Source of the DNA: Ruminococcus sp.
GTDB lineage: Bacteria > Bacillota > Clostridia > Oscillospirales > Ruminococcaceae
NCBI GenBank assembly: GCA_017626015.1
Contig: JAGAJO010000007.1
Span: 26,948-90,947, forward strand
Length of the DNA: 64,000 nucleotides
Reading direction: 5' to 3'
Shown here: positions 36,771-45,603 of the stretch, one piece after another
Layout: each line of letters starts with the position of its first letter
Position numbering within the stretch: position 1 is the first letter of the stretch
Program-made: the position numbers and the translations under genes
The notes under the pieces: generated by a model
Seen by the model: the letters and a program-made list of their open reading frames with translations, nothing else
What the model was told of the DNA's origin: nothing
Databases searched by the model: none

Positions 36771-38135
36771 TCAGATATCGAACACCACCGTTGCCAGAGC
36801 AAAAAACATAAGCGTCGAACAGGTATCGACAATAGTCGTAATAAGGGGCGCCGCCATAATCGCCGGGTCAAGCTTCAGCTTTTTAGCCGCCATAGGAAGC
36901 ATAGCCGCAATAAGCTTTGAAAGCACTACCGTAAGCATTATTGCCGCACTGACGGTAAATGCCAGCTTGTAGCAATCAACCGAAGTGTCATTTCGGTACA
37001 CCAGTATTATTCTGCAGGCGTTTACAAGAGAAAGAATTATCCCGCACACAAAAGCGACCCTGAACTCCTTGAACATGACCTTGAAAAAATCCCTCATGCG
37101 TATCTCTCCCAGAGCCATTCCTCGTATGATAAGCGTCGAGGTCTGGGAGCCGCAGTTTCCGCCTGTTCCGCTGAGCATGGAAAGGAAGGAGACCAGCACG
37201 GGAACAGCCGCAAAGGCTTCCTGATAGCGGTTTACGATAGCTCCCGTAATAGTAGCGGAAAGCATAAGCACCAGAAGCCATACTATTCGGTTTTTTGCGT
37301 GGGCAAAAACAGATGTCTTGAAATAGGAATCCTCGCTGGGTGCAACGGCGGCGTATTTCAGGAAGTCCTCCGTGTTCTCCTCCTGCATGACGTCCATAGC
37401 ATCGTCGTAGGTAATAATTCCCACCATGCGGTTTTCCTTATCCACAACGGGCATTGCAACAAAATCGTACTTGGCGAATTTTGCCGCCACAAGCTCCTTA
37501 TCCTCCATAGTGTCCACGGAGATTATATTTGTATCCATTATATCCGCAATAAGGTCGTCCTCGTCCGCAGTAATTACGTCAAGCACCGACAGAACTCCTA
37601 TAAGCTCCCTGCTTTCGGTAACGTAAAGTGTATAGACCGTCTCCTTTACCATTCCCACATGGCGTATCCATTCCAGAGCCTCTCTGGCAGTGTAATCCTT
37701 TTTAAGATACACATACTCTGTGGTCATGATAGATCCTGCGGAGTCCTTGGGATATTTCAGTATCTGATTTATCTGCTTTCTCGTCTCAGCGTCCGCCGAC
37801 TTAAGAACTCTCGCAACAACGTTTGCGGGCATTTCCTCGATCATATCGACAGTATCGTCAACATACAGATCGTCTATAACGTCCTGAAGCTCCTTATCCG
37901 TAAAGGAATTTATAAGCATCATCTGCATATCGCTGTCCATATATGCGAATACATCTGCCGCAACATCCTTGTTGAGCAGTCTGAAAAGCACGATAAGCTC
38001 ATGCGTCTCAGCCTCGTGATCGTCATAAAAGCGCTGGAGCAGAGCGGCTACGTCCGCCTCGTTCATATCAATGAATATCTCACGGATAGCCTTGAAATTT
38101 CTATTATTCAGCAATTCAAGCACAGTATCGTACAT
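36771..38135 (-). CDS. mgtE: Magnesium transporter MgtE
   Basis: Mg2+-gated inner-membrane channel, 454 aa. Order: N-terminal helical Mg-sensing domain (about 1-125), CBS pair (about 130-255; MTTEYVYLKKDYTAREAL, MDTNIISVDTMED), then five membrane helices with the family motif in LSGTGGNCGSQTSTLIIRG and DPAIMAAPLITTIVDTCS near the end. The ATG at 38135 has GGGAGG 8 nt upstream. The promoter at 38472-38500 predicts an unusually long leader of about 330 nt, discussed separately. Confidence 0.96.
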   Translation of the reverse strand: MYDTVLELLNNRNFKAIREIFIDMNEADVAALLQRFYDDHEAETHELIVLFRLLNKDVAADVFAYMDSDMQMMLINSFTDKELQDVIDDLYVDDTVDMIEEMPANVVARVLKSADAETRKQINQILKYPKDSAGSIMTTEYVYLKKDYTAREALEWIRHVGMVKETVYTLYVTESRELIGVLSVLDVITADEDDLIADIMDTNIISVDTMEDKELVAAKFAKYDFVAMPVVDKENRMVGIITYDDAMDVMQEENTEDFLKYAAVAPSEDSYFKTSVFAHAKNRIVWLLVLMLSATITGAIVNRYQEAFAAVPVLVSFLSMLSGTGGNCGSQTSTLIIRGMALGEIRMRDFFKVMFKEFRVAFVCGIILSLVNACRIILVYRNDTSVDCYKLAFTVSAAIMLTVVLSKLIAAMLPMAAKKLKLDPAIMAAPLITTIVDTCSTLMFFALATVVFDI

Positions 38136-38177
38136 AAATATTCCTCCCTTTTTATAAGTAGGATTTACCATGCACGG

Positions 38178-38351
38178 TCACCCTGCCGTCAGGATCCGGT
38201 ATCCGTCGGAAAAAATCTCAGGCACAAACCCGCAGATACGCCGGCGGCTGAATGATCTGACAGAAAAAGATCCGTATTCGGGGTAATCGGCTGTTACCGG
38301 CGTCGTCCACTTGTACACACTCCTTATTTTATCCGGCAGTGAAGATCCCAT
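38178..38351 (-). CDS. Possible small ORF (57 aa) in the mgtE leader
   Basis: Reads MGSSLPDKIRSVYKWTTPVT and ends ...DGYRILTAG. It has a balanced, gene-like codon choice but no SD before its ATG. It is either a leader peptide, a remnant of a gene, or chance. A competing 30-codon frame (GTG at 38310 to TGA at 38218), rich in Arg and Pro near its centre and end, has a better SD. Low confidence. Confidence 0.25.
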   Translation of the reverse strand: MGSSLPDKIRSVYKWTTPVTADYPEYGSFSVRSFSRRRICGFVPEIFSDGYRILTAG

Positions 38352-38375
38352 CAGCTGCTGACTGCTGTGATCCCG

Positions 38376-38430
38376 TTAAGGCAGCACCGCACAACCACCG
38401 CCTGACGGCTTTGTGTACGTCTTGCCTTAA
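38376..38430. repeat. Short palindromic repeat, copy 3 (mgtE leader)
   Basis: Bounded by TTAAGGCA and TGCCTTAA and containing CGCACAACCACCGCCTGACG and GCTTTGTGTACGTCTTGCC. Nearly identical to the left arm of the element at 54343-54547. It can fold end to end. Confidence 0.8.
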
Positions 38431-38471
38431 TGCCGTAAATTTCTGCGGAATTCTTATCCGCATACAAATTT

Positions 38472-38500
38472 ATTATAACCTCAAAACAGATTTTTGTCAA
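38472..38500 (-). promoter_or_regulatory. Promoter of mgtE
   Basis: Minus strand: TTGACA (38500-38495), 17-nt spacer, TATAAT (38477-38472): a near-perfect sigma-A promoter. Confidence 0.8.
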
Positions 38501-38622
38501 CTTTTTCACAAAGAATTTACATACGCATAAGCCAAGGAAACGCATTCTGTTAATATTTGTTACCGCTTTGAGATTTTCTGCCGAAATAATTACAGACTGT
38601 CATAAAAATTTTGCAATTGCTA

Positions 38623-38651
38623 TTGTACTTTTAAAATTTATATGTTATAAT
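38623..38651 (+). promoter_or_regulatory. Promoter of cdaA-cdaR
   Basis: TTGTAC (38623-38628), 17-nt spacer, TATAAT (38646-38651), 50 nt before cdaA. Confidence 0.7.
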
Positions 38652-38701
38652 ATTAAGTGTATAAGTATGTTTTTATAACATTGTTGTAAAGGGTGTGCGC
38701 T

Positions 38702-39583
38702 ATGCTCGATTTTATATCCGGTACAATTAATTCAGTATGGGGCGTTTTTAAAACCATTGGTCTTAACGATATCGTCGATATTATAATTTTATATTTTCTC
38801 ATATACAACGGCATAAAGCTTATCCGTGAGACAAGGGCTCAGCAGCTTACAAAGGGTATTCTCATTCTGGTAGCCTGCTATGCTCTCGCTGTGATATTTA
38901 ATCTTCAGACTATGCGGTTTCTGCTGAAGCTGTGCTTTCAGTGGGGATTTCTTGCGCTTATTATCCTCTTTCAGCCCGAGCTTCGGCGTATGCTGGAAAA
39001 GGTTGGACGTGCGAAAATTGCCGAGCTTAGCTTTTTCGGCTCGTCAGACAACAGCAGCGATGAGGAAAAATGGGCAAGCGCAATAAATGTGATATGTGAC
39101 TCCGCACAGAATCTCTCATCGACCAAAACAGGCGCACTTATCATCTGCGAGAGAAAAACAAAGCTCGGAGAGCAGATCGCTACGGGTACGGTGCTTAACT
39201 GCGTACCGTCGGTTGCGGTTTTCGGCAATATTTTTTTCCCCAACACTCCCCTGCATGACGGAGCGGTCATCATAAGAGACGGCGTTATACTTGCCGCAGG
39301 CTGTTTTCTGCCCAGACCGCAGAAAGACGAGCTTATAAACAAGCAGCTCGGTTCACGTCACAGGGCGGCGATAGGAATGAGCGAGAACTCTGACGCTGTT
39401 GTCGTTGTTGTCTCGGAGGAGACAGGTTCGATCTCCGTTGCGGAAAACGGCGAGCTTACCAGAGGATATACAAAGGATTCCCTTAAAAAACTGCTCACAG
39501 CCAGACTTATACCTGAAAAGGATACCGATTCCATTAAGGAAAATACTTTTGCAGGAAGGGTGATTTCAAAATGGAAGAAGTAA
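38702..39583 (+). CDS. cdaA: Diadenylate cyclase CdaA
   Basis: Membrane enzyme that makes c-di-AMP from two ATP. 293 aa: three N-terminal membrane helices (about 22-92) and a DAC domain with the DGA motif at 186-188 (PLHDGAVII) and RHR at 219-221 (GSRHRAAIG). The ATG at 38702 is 8 nt after AAAGGG; a GTG nine bases earlier overlaps that SD. It overlaps cdaR by 13 nt. c-di-AMP controls potassium and osmotic balance in Firmicutes. The usual third gene, glmM, is not next. Confidence 0.96.
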   Translation: MLDFISGTINSVWGVFKTIGLNDIVDIIILYFLIYNGIKLIRETRAQQLTKGILILVACYALAVIFNLQTMRFLLKLCFQWGFLALIILFQPELRRMLEKVGRAKIAELSFFGSSDNSSDEEKWASAINVICDSAQNLSSTKTGALIICERKTKLGEQIATGTVLNCVPSVAVFGNIFFPNTPLHDGAVIIRDGVILAAGCFLPRPQKDELINKQLGSRHRAAIGMSENSDAVVVVVSEETGSISVAENGELTRGYTKDSLKKLLTARLIPEKDTDSIKENTFAGRVISKWKK

Positions 39584-40875
39584 AAAGAAATAAACCCGAA
39601 AAGAAAAAAAACTCCGGAATGGGAACAGATTTCTCTCTGAGGATACTGGCTCTTGTTGCTGCTATAATCTCATGGTTCGTGCTTTCAATTACACAGTATC
39701 CTACGATCAACAAAACTATTACGGGCGTCCCGGTGGATTTCAGTCTGGAGGACACTCAGGCTCAGGAAAAGGGACTTGCCGCCCTTAATTACAAGGATAT
39801 CACTGTAGATGTGGAAATAAAGGGAATGAACTACGAGATCGGAGGATATACCGCAAACGATCTTTCTGCTACCGTAAAGCTTGACGAGGTCACCAAGGAA
39901 GGTACCTATAAGCTGGACATAGACGTAAAAAGCACCCACGCAGCCGACAGATGCACCGTAGTTTCAGTCACGCCCCAGACGGTGGAGGTGGATTTTGACA
40001 GGATAACCACCAAAAAATTTGAAGTCGTTCCGGAAGCTCCGCTGATAACGGCAGACTCTGGATATACTCTCAAGGATGCGTCCGTTTCTCCGGGCGAAGT
40101 AACTATAGAGGGTCCTAAAAACGAGCTGGACAATATAAACAAGGTCACTGCAAGGATCTCTCAGTCCAAAAAGATCAAGGAGGACATTACCCTTTCCACT
40201 GACGAGCTTATTTTCTATGACGCCGATGACAATAAAATGGACGACAGCAAGCTTTCGCCTGCGGACGAGACACAATTTGATATAAACTTTGTTGTATACA
40301 AAAAGAAAACCCTCAACCTTAAGGTGGATATCTCCGGCTGTCCCAAGAATTTTAATCTCGATTCGCTGCCGATGACAATGTCCGAAAACAGCTTGTCCGT
40401 TATTTCGCCGAATCTGGAGGGAAGCGAAACCGAGGACGTTGTTGTAGGAACCATACCGCTTTCGGGAATTAATCTGGCAAAGGCGTTTGAATTTACAATA
40501 CCTATCCCGCAGGAAGAGGTAAATCTGAACGGTACGGATACCGTAAAGGTAACGTTTGACGGTAAGGGCTATACCTCCCGTGAATTTACGGTGGCGGCGG
40601 ATAAGATATCGCTGATAAACAGACCAGCCGGAATGACGTCAAGCCTTGAAACCAAAAAGCTCTCCGGAATTGTGATCTACGGTCCCGAGGACGTTGTAGA
40701 AAAGCTTAAGGATGAGGACATATACGCCCAGGTGGATCTGAGCGGGATCTACGAGGAAGGCTCATATACCCGCAGTGCAGTCATATACGCTCCAGACTAT
40801 GACAACGTGTGGTGCTACGGTACAAACACGGTACAGGTAGTTACAAAAACGACACGTCCGGCCGAAAGCGACTGA
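39571..40875 (+). CDS. cdaR: YbbR-domain protein CdaR, regulator of CdaA
   Basis: Extracytoplasmic regulator of CdaA. 434 aa: a short basic N-terminus, one membrane helix (about 22-42), and about four YbbR-like beta-rich repeats (e.g. ATVKLDEVTKEGTYKLDIDV; VTPQTVEVDFDRITTKKFEV). SD GGAAGGGTG lies inside the end of cdaA. The gene ends just before a terminator, so the operon is only cdaA-cdaR. Confidence 0.93.
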   Translation: MEEVKRNKPEKKKNSGMGTDFSLRILALVAAIISWFVLSITQYPTINKTITGVPVDFSLEDTQAQEKGLAALNYKDITVDVEIKGMNYEIGGYTANDLSATVKLDEVTKEGTYKLDIDVKSTHAADRCTVVSVTPQTVEVDFDRITTKKFEVVPEAPLITADSGYTLKDASVSPGEVTIEGPKNELDNINKVTARISQSKKIKEDITLSTDELIFYDADDNKMDDSKLSPADETQFDINFVVYKKKTLNLKVDISGCPKNFNLDSLPMTMSENSLSVISPNLEGSETEDVVVGTIPLSGINLAKAFEFTIPIPQEEVNLNGTDTVKVTFDGKGYTSREFTVAADKISLINRPAGMTSSLETKKLSGIVIYGPEDVVEKLKDEDIYAQVDLSGIYEEGSYTRSAVIYAPDYDNVWCYGTNTVQVVTKTTRPAESD

Positions 40876-40897
40876 TAAGTAAAACATAAAATAAAAA

Positions 40898-40935
40898 GAT
40901 CCGGCGGCGGAATGACCTGCGCCGGACCTTTTTTC
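40898..40935 (+). terminator. Intrinsic terminator of cdaA-cdaR
   Basis: TCCGGCG / CGCCGGA stem (40900-40906 with 40920-40926) followed by CCTTTTTT. The SD of the next gene starts directly after the T-run. Confidence 0.8.
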
Positions 40936-40947
40936 GGAGGAAAGCAT

Positions 40948-42543
40948 ATGCCTATTATTGTAAATCAAATAGTATCTCCGCTCAACGCAGACGAACGGTC
41001 GGTGATCCGTAATGCGGTGAGAGCAGCAGGTGCTGAAAGAGATCATGTAATTGATGCAAAGCTTCACAAAACCTCTCTGGACGCCAGACGGCGTGAAAGC
41101 ATACATTTTGTCCACTCGGTCTTTATCCGTCTGGACAGCTCCGAAGCCGAAAAAAAGCTGTGCGGAAAAGATCCGAAGCTTGCTTACGTCCCCGACAGCA
41201 GCTTTTCTCCTGTCATTTCCTGTGAAAAAAGAGAGGGCAGAACGGTTATCGCCGGATTCGGTCCTGCGGGAATGTTCTGCGGACTTGCGCTTGCCGAAAA
41301 CGGATACAGACCTGTCATACTGGAGCGTGGAGAATGTATCGAAAAACGCACGGCAAGTGTCGGAGCATTCTGGCAGGGAGGAAATCTGAACACTCAGTCA
41401 AATGTACAGTTCGGCGAAGGCGGAGCAGGAACCTTTTCAGACGGCAAGCTCACCACAAGGATCAAGGATCCCCTTTGCAGATACGTTCTCGACCGTTTTG
41501 TAGAATTCGGAGCGCCGCCTGAGATAGTATCAAAGGCAAAGCCCCACATCGGCACCGATAATCTCAGGGGCATCGTAAAAGCAATACGTGAACGGATAAT
41601 TTCCCTTGGCGGAGAGGTGAGATTCGACACCGAGCTGACAGACATCACCGTAAAAAACCGTTACGCCGAAAGTGCAGTATGCGGCGGCGGGGAAATAAAA
41701 ACCTCTGCGCTGGTGCTTGCTATAGGTCATTCCGCAAGAAACACCTTTGAAATGCTGGCTGAAAAAGGTATCTTCCTCGAGCCTAAACCATTTTCTGTCG
41801 GCGCAAGGATCGAACACAGGCAGTCGGACGTTGAGAAAAGCCTTTACGGCGTTCATGCGGGAAATCCTCTTCTGCCCAGGGGAGAATATCAGCTTTCCCG
41901 CCGAAACAAGGCAGGACGGGGCGTTTACACATTTTGTATGTGTCCGGGAGGAGTGGTTGTTCCTGCTGCGTCGGAGGAGGGCGGAACCGTCACCAACGGC
42001 ATGAGCGAATACGCCCGTGACGGAGCAAACGCAAATTCCGCCATGGTCGTATCTGTGACCCCCGAAGATTTCGGACACGATCCCCTTGACGGCGTGGAAT
42101 TTGCACGCAGCATAGAACGCCGTGCATACTCTCAGGCAAACTGCTATAAGGCGTGCGGGACCACCGTAAAGGGATTTCTCGAGGGAAAGCCGGATCTGGA
42201 CAGCAGTATTGTACCCACCTACTCTCTGGGACTTGTTCCGGCGGATTATGAGAAGATCTTCCCGAAATTTGTGATATCCATGATGAAAACGGGGCTGGAG
42301 GACTTCGGCAGGAAAATGGGCTGTTTTTCTGTGGGAGACGCTATTCTTTCCGCACCCGAGACCCGTACAAGCTCTCCTGTCAGGATCACCCGCAGCAGCG
42401 ATTCACTTACATCACTCTCCTGCGGCAATCTCTACCCCTGCGGCGAGGGAGCAGGCTACGCAGGAGGGATAATGAGCGCCGCCGTTGACGGGCTGCGCAC
42501 GGCACTGAAGATCATGTCCTCATTCGCTCCTCCAGAAAATTAA
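40948..42543 (+). CDS. Uncharacterised FAD-dependent dehydrogenase (COG2509 type)
   Basis: 531 aa. An N-terminal domain of about 85 residues (MPIIVNQIVSPLN ...) is followed by the FAD Rossmann motif VIAGFGPAGMFCGLALAENG. The family-specific NVQFGEGGAGTFSDGKLTTR comes next, with a GVYTFCMCPGGVVVPA segment and the C-terminal GEGAGYAGGIMSAAVDGLRT. No substrate is known for this family. The ATG at 40948 has GGAGG 8 nt upstream; an ATG at 40912 is inside the terminator. It lies beyond the cdaAR terminator and probably depends on read-through or an unseen promoter. Confidence 0.88.
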   Translation: MPIIVNQIVSPLNADERSVIRNAVRAAGAERDHVIDAKLHKTSLDARRRESIHFVHSVFIRLDSSEAEKKLCGKDPKLAYVPDSSFSPVISCEKREGRTVIAGFGPAGMFCGLALAENGYRPVILERGECIEKRTASVGAFWQGGNLNTQSNVQFGEGGAGTFSDGKLTTRIKDPLCRYVLDRFVEFGAPPEIVSKAKPHIGTDNLRGIVKAIRERIISLGGEVRFDTELTDITVKNRYAESAVCGGGEIKTSALVLAIGHSARNTFEMLAEKGIFLEPKPFSVGARIEHRQSDVEKSLYGVHAGNPLLPRGEYQLSRRNKAGRGVYTFCMCPGGVVVPAASEEGGTVTNGMSEYARDGANANSAMVVSVTPEDFGHDPLDGVEFARSIERRAYSQANCYKACGTTVKGFLEGKPDLDSSIVPTYSLGLVPADYEKIFPKFVISMMKTGLEDFGRKMGCFSVGDAILSAPETRTSSPVRITRSSDSLTSLSCGNLYPCGEGAGYAGGIMSAAVDGLRTALKIMSSFAPPEN

Positions 42544-42550
42544 CGCAAAA

Positions 42551-42580
42551 AACGGACGACCCGAAGATCGTCCGTTATTC
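42551..42580. terminator. Bidirectional terminator between the flavoprotein and the DtxR-type gene
   Basis: AACGGACGA (42551-42559) pairs with TCGTCCGTT (42568-42576), with A-rich DNA to the left and ATTCTTATTT to the right. Confidence 0.8.
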
Positions 42581-42970
42581 TTATTTCCTGTCGCCAACGC
42601 CATTCTCCAGCTTGGCGGCATATTTTTTTATCGCCTCAAAGGTCTCCTGACTTATAACGTGCTCCACACGGCAGGCGTCCTCAACAGCAGTTGCGGGATC
42701 TACGCCCATAAGGATTAGACAGCGTGAGATCAGCCTGTGCCGCTCGTAAATTCTTTCGGCGATCTCCGCTCCCTTTTCTGTCAGGGTGATATATCCGTCC
42801 TTGTTGACGTTTATATATCCGTTTTCACGAAGATTTTTCATGGCGATACTGACGCTTGGCTTGGAAAATTCCAGCTCATTGACAATATCTATGCTCCTGA
42901 CCTCTCCCTTCCGTTCATGGATTATCAGGATAGTCTCAAGATAGTTTTCAGCTGATTCCTGTATTTTCAA
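42581..42970 (-). CDS. DtxR/MntR-family metal-dependent transcription regulator
   Basis: About 129 aa. A winged-helix N-terminus (SIDIVNELEFSKPSVSIAMK, NLRENGYINVNKDGYITLT) is followed by the metal-binding and dimerisation helices (RHRLISRCLILMGVDPATA; EDACRVEHVISQETFEAI). No SH3 domain, so closer to MntR than DtxR. The best start is the TTG at 42970, 6 nt after GGAGGG; an ATG at 42976 is only 1 nt from it. No metal transporter is adjacent, so its target cannot be inferred. Confidence 0.9.
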   Translation of the reverse strand: MKIQESAENYLETILIIHERKGEVRSIDIVNELEFSKPSVSIAMKNLRENGYINVNKDGYITLTEKGAEIAERIYERHRLISRCLILMGVDPATAVEDACRVEHVISQETFEAIKKYAAKLENGVGDRK

Positions 42971-43009
42971 AATCATCCCTCCGTTCGTCAATCAGATCTA
43001 TACTCGGGA

Positions 43010-43894
43010 TCACGAAATTGTTTTACCCTTGCGGCGAACCTTTTTCTCCTTTACGGGAGCTTCCTCGGCGGCTCTGTCCTCAAAAACAGCCTCGTCGGGA
43101 GCTGCCTTTTTGTAAGCAAATTCAGGATTTTCCTCTCCCCTCTGGTCGTAATAAGGCTGGATAACGTGCTTTCTTATCACCGGATAGCAGTTAAAGCAGG
43201 AGATAAACGCAATAAACGTAAGCGGGAAAAACGGAATTATAAAATAAGTGTACGGCATAAACAGATACACCATCAGTATCACAATTATAGAAGACAGCAG
43301 CGTCCACGCAGATTCTTTAATGCCGAGATTGACCAGAAACAGCGAGTTTTTCAGTATCTGCTTCATAGTGAGATTTGTGGAGCATATCATCAGGTAAATG
43401 TAAAAATGCATCATATAGAAGGTGAGCATACAGGCAAGACAGAGAACGAACGGGATATACATCATGGAATTCTGCTCGGCAAGCTGCTTGTAGACCGGTA
43501 TACCGACAATAAAGCCTAAAATGAAAAGCACGTCGATAAATCCCATAGCGATACCCTGCTTGAAGTTTTTCTTAAGCGCCTCCCAGAAATCATGGAAAAC
43601 AAAAGAAGGTCTCTCCTGAGAAAAATTTCTGGCGACCTTGGTCATTCCTGCCGTAGCGGGGCCGACGATAGCCGAGGGTATCCCAAGAGCTATCCACGTC
43701 ATATGTTTTGTACCGAGAGTAAGCACTACCGTGGCGACAAGAGGAATACAGAATATGAAATATACAAAATTAAGCTCCATGAGCTTCCACATATGACGTC
43801 CGTAGATCTCCCAGAATTTAAAGAAGCCTTTCTTCTCGTGGGGAGCTTTCAGGATCCCGTTGCCCGGGGTATTGTAATTTCTGAATAATGACAT
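43010..43894 (-). CDS. DUF624 (YesL-like) membrane protein
   Basis: 294 aa with about five to six membrane segments and a basic, Lys/Arg-rich C-terminal tail (about 260-294). It has the DUF624 pattern: MSLFRNYNTPGNG, WKLMELNFVYFIFCIPLV, GPATAGMTKVARNFSQ, and HDFWEALKKNFKQG. Function unknown; in other Firmicutes such genes sit beside sugar-uptake systems, but not here. Confidence 0.8.
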   Translation of the reverse strand: MSLFRNYNTPGNGILKAPHEKKGFFKFWEIYGRHMWKLMELNFVYFIFCIPLVATVVLTLGTKHMTWIALGIPSAIVGPATAGMTKVARNFSQERPSFVFHDFWEALKKNFKQGIAMGFIDVLFILGFIVGIPVYKQLAEQNSMMYIPFVLCLACMLTFYMMHFYIYLMICSTNLTMKQILKNSLFLVNLGIKESAWTLLSSIIVILMVYLFMPYTYFIIPFFPLTFIAFISCFNCYPVIRKHVIQPYYDQRGEENPEFAYKKAAPDEAVFEDRAAEEAPVKEKKVRRKGKTIS

Positions 43895-43943
43895 TTAAAA
43901 TACTCCTTAATTTTACGGTTTCCGTCTGCCTTATAAACGGCTG

Positions 43944-44540
43944 TCAGAAATATCCGATAAAAATATAATTGCAAATACAGTCCGCACCTGCCGAAACCGC
44001 TATTGCAGCCTCAAGCACCATAAATTTGGCGGCATACAGCTTAACCGGCTCCAGCAGACCGTTTTCCTGCCTTTCCGAAAGAGATATCCTCAGCAGAATA
44101 TTAGACAGAGAGACCGATTCCCTCACCGCCGTCACGATAGCAAGTGTGGATATAACCGCTCCCGGAAGGATCAAGCCTGCCGCCGGGAGAATACCGGAGC
44201 TGCCGTAGGTTGAATACAGCTGCGCCATGGTAAGACCAAGTCCCATTCCCCTAAACACCAGCAGCGCTATCGCCGCAGGCTGACCGACGGCGCACAGACC
44301 ACACACAAATGCCGCCGCAATAAACAGCGACGTTCTCCAGAGACTGCCTGCCATAAGCGACGCATAATCCATAGCCATACGGGATCTGATAAAATCCGAC
44401 TGCGCAAGTCCCAGCTTCTGTAAAAAAACGCCGTCCGAACAGCAATATGACACCGTACCGAGCAGCACTCCCATAAGCGCCGCACCGCACAAAAAAGCAA
44501 AGAAACCGCTTTTACGGTTTTCCGATCTGACAAAACGCAT
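43944..44540 (-). CDS. SpoIIM-like (DUF95) membrane protein
   Basis: 198 aa with about five hydrophobic segments. The stretches LLVFRGMGLGLTMAQLYSTY and AAGLILPGAVISTLAIVTAV resemble stage II sporulation protein M, which takes part in engulfment. The ATG at 44540 has AGGAG 9 nt upstream; a GTG three codons earlier overlaps the SD. It sits 45 nt after proC on the same strand. Identity as a true spoIIM is likely but not certain. Confidence 0.65.
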   Translation of the reverse strand: MRFVRSENRKSGFFAFLCGAALMGVLLGTVSYCCSDGVFLQKLGLAQSDFIRSRMAMDYASLMAGSLWRTSLFIAAAFVCGLCAVGQPAAIALLVFRGMGLGLTMAQLYSTYGSSGILPAAGLILPGAVISTLAIVTAVRESVSLSNILLRISLSERQENGLLEPVKLYAAKFMVLEAAIAVSAGADCICNYIFIGYF

Positions 44541-44585
44541 ATAAATCACTCCTCAGCAAATTATATGCGGACAAGTCCTTAATAA

Positions 44586-45416
44586 TTACTTTTCGGCAAG
44601 CTCATAGGCTCTTTTAGTACAAGCCCGGCAGCATTCCTCCACAGCCTGGGGAAGTCCGCCCTCCCTGAGCTTTTCCAGTCCTGCGATCGTAGTTCCGCCC
44701 TTGGAGGAAACCATTTCAATAAGCTCGTCTATCGTTTTTCCGCTGTCGGTGATCATTTTTGCGGAGCCGATAAGCGATCTTGCGAACAGACTCTTCGCCA
44801 CCTCTCCGTCGATACCGACGCTTTCCGCATACTTAACGAAGGACTGAGCGTACAGATATATAAATGCAGGAGACGAACCGTTGACAGCAATGATCTCCTT
44901 CATTTTATCCTTGGGAACAACTGCATACATACCGCAAGCCCCAAAGATACTGCATACCAGATCAAATTCCTCATCGCTTACGCTGTCCGAGCGTGAAAGA
45001 GCCGTTGCGCCCTCTCCCAGAAGCAGCGGAGTATTCGGCATTACAAGAACCACCTTGGCGCCCTCAACTGTTTTTGACGCAATATACTCATCGGTGATCC
45101 CGGCACATATGGAAACTATGACCGTATCACTGTTAACGGAGCCGGAAACAGCCTCCAGCACCTCGTCAAGCTGCTGAGGCTTTACCGCAAGGAAAACATA
45201 CTTGCATTTATCAAACACCTCGGCTTCGCTGGCACAGGGAGTCACACCAAGCTCATTAAGCCTTTTTAACTTTTCGTTATCACAGTCATAGGCGTAAAGC
45301 TTAATGGACGGAGAAGCTTCAGACATTTCATCTACCCCGTTCAGGGCGCTGTTCAAAATACCCTTCATGATCGCAAAGCCCATATTGCCCGCGCCTATAA
45401 ACCCAACCGTAGTCAT
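44586..45416 (-). CDS. proC: Pyrroline-5-carboxylate reductase
   Basis: Last step of proline synthesis: NAD(P)H reduction of pyrroline-5-carboxylate. 276 aa. Motifs: VGFIGAGNMGFAIMKG (Rossmann), YVFLAVKPQQLDEVL, VIVSICAGITDEYI, VVLVMPNTPLLLGEGATALS, and the C-terminal LIEMVSSKGGTTIAGLEKLR with AVEECCRACTKRAYEL. SD GAAAGG is about 13 nt before the ATG. Promoter at 45460-45488. Confidence 0.97.
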   Translation of the reverse strand: MTTVGFIGAGNMGFAIMKGILNSALNGVDEMSEASPSIKLYAYDCDNEKLKRLNELGVTPCASEAEVFDKCKYVFLAVKPQQLDEVLEAVSGSVNSDTVIVSICAGITDEYIASKTVEGAKVVLVMPNTPLLLGEGATALSRSDSVSDEEFDLVCSIFGACGMYAVVPKDKMKEIIAVNGSSPAFIYLYAQSFVKYAESVGIDGEVAKSLFARSLIGSAKMITDSGKTIDELIEMVSSKGGTTIAGLEKLREGGLPQAVEECCRACTKRAYELAEK

Positions 45417-45459
45417 ATATTATCTTACCTTTCAGATTTTTATATAAAGTCTTTATTTT

Positions 45460-45488
45460 ATTATACTACATTCTCCGCCGGATTTCAA
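45460..45488 (-). promoter_or_regulatory. Promoter of proC
   Basis: Minus strand: TTGAAA (45488-45483), 17-nt spacer, TATAAT (45465-45460). Confidence 0.7.
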
Positions 45489-45531
45489 GTATTTCACCAA
45501 TTTTTCACACAATAAACATACTGCCGGACGC

Positions 45532-45558
45532 AAAAACAGGCGGAGCCTTCCGCCTGTA
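45532..45558 (-). terminator. Intrinsic terminator after the folate transporter gene
   Basis: Minus strand: ACAGGCGGA / TCCGCCTGT stem followed by TTTTG. Confidence 0.85.
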
Positions 45559-45603
45559 ATTCATTATTCCGGCTTATCTCTCTGCCGTGGGGCTGAATGT
45601 ATT

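Larger units (their letters stand above)
38136..38471 (-). promoter_or_regulatory. Long mgtE leader with hairpin repeat and small ORFs
   Basis: About 330 nt between the mgtE promoter and start codon. It holds the 55-bp palindrome at 38376-38430, a 57-codon open frame (38178-38351), and a second overlapping frame of 30 codons starting with GTG at 38310, 9 nt after AAGGAG. It is GC-rich with several possible stems. I do not find the core motifs of the M-box Mg2+ riboswitch or other families I know. Confidence 0.5.

Noticed and set aside
37299-38255. Long plus-strand open frame opposite mgtE
   Set aside because: Shadow of mgtE; Cys/His-rich composition typical of antisense frames, no SD.
38136-38471. 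M-box, T-box or TPP riboswitch before mgtE
   Set aside because: CTGAGA-like and GGGTGACC-like words occur, but the full conserved cores and their order do not.
41530-42078. Minus-strand open frames inside the COG2509 gene
   Set aside because: No SD or domain; the plus-strand flavoprotein explains the sequence.
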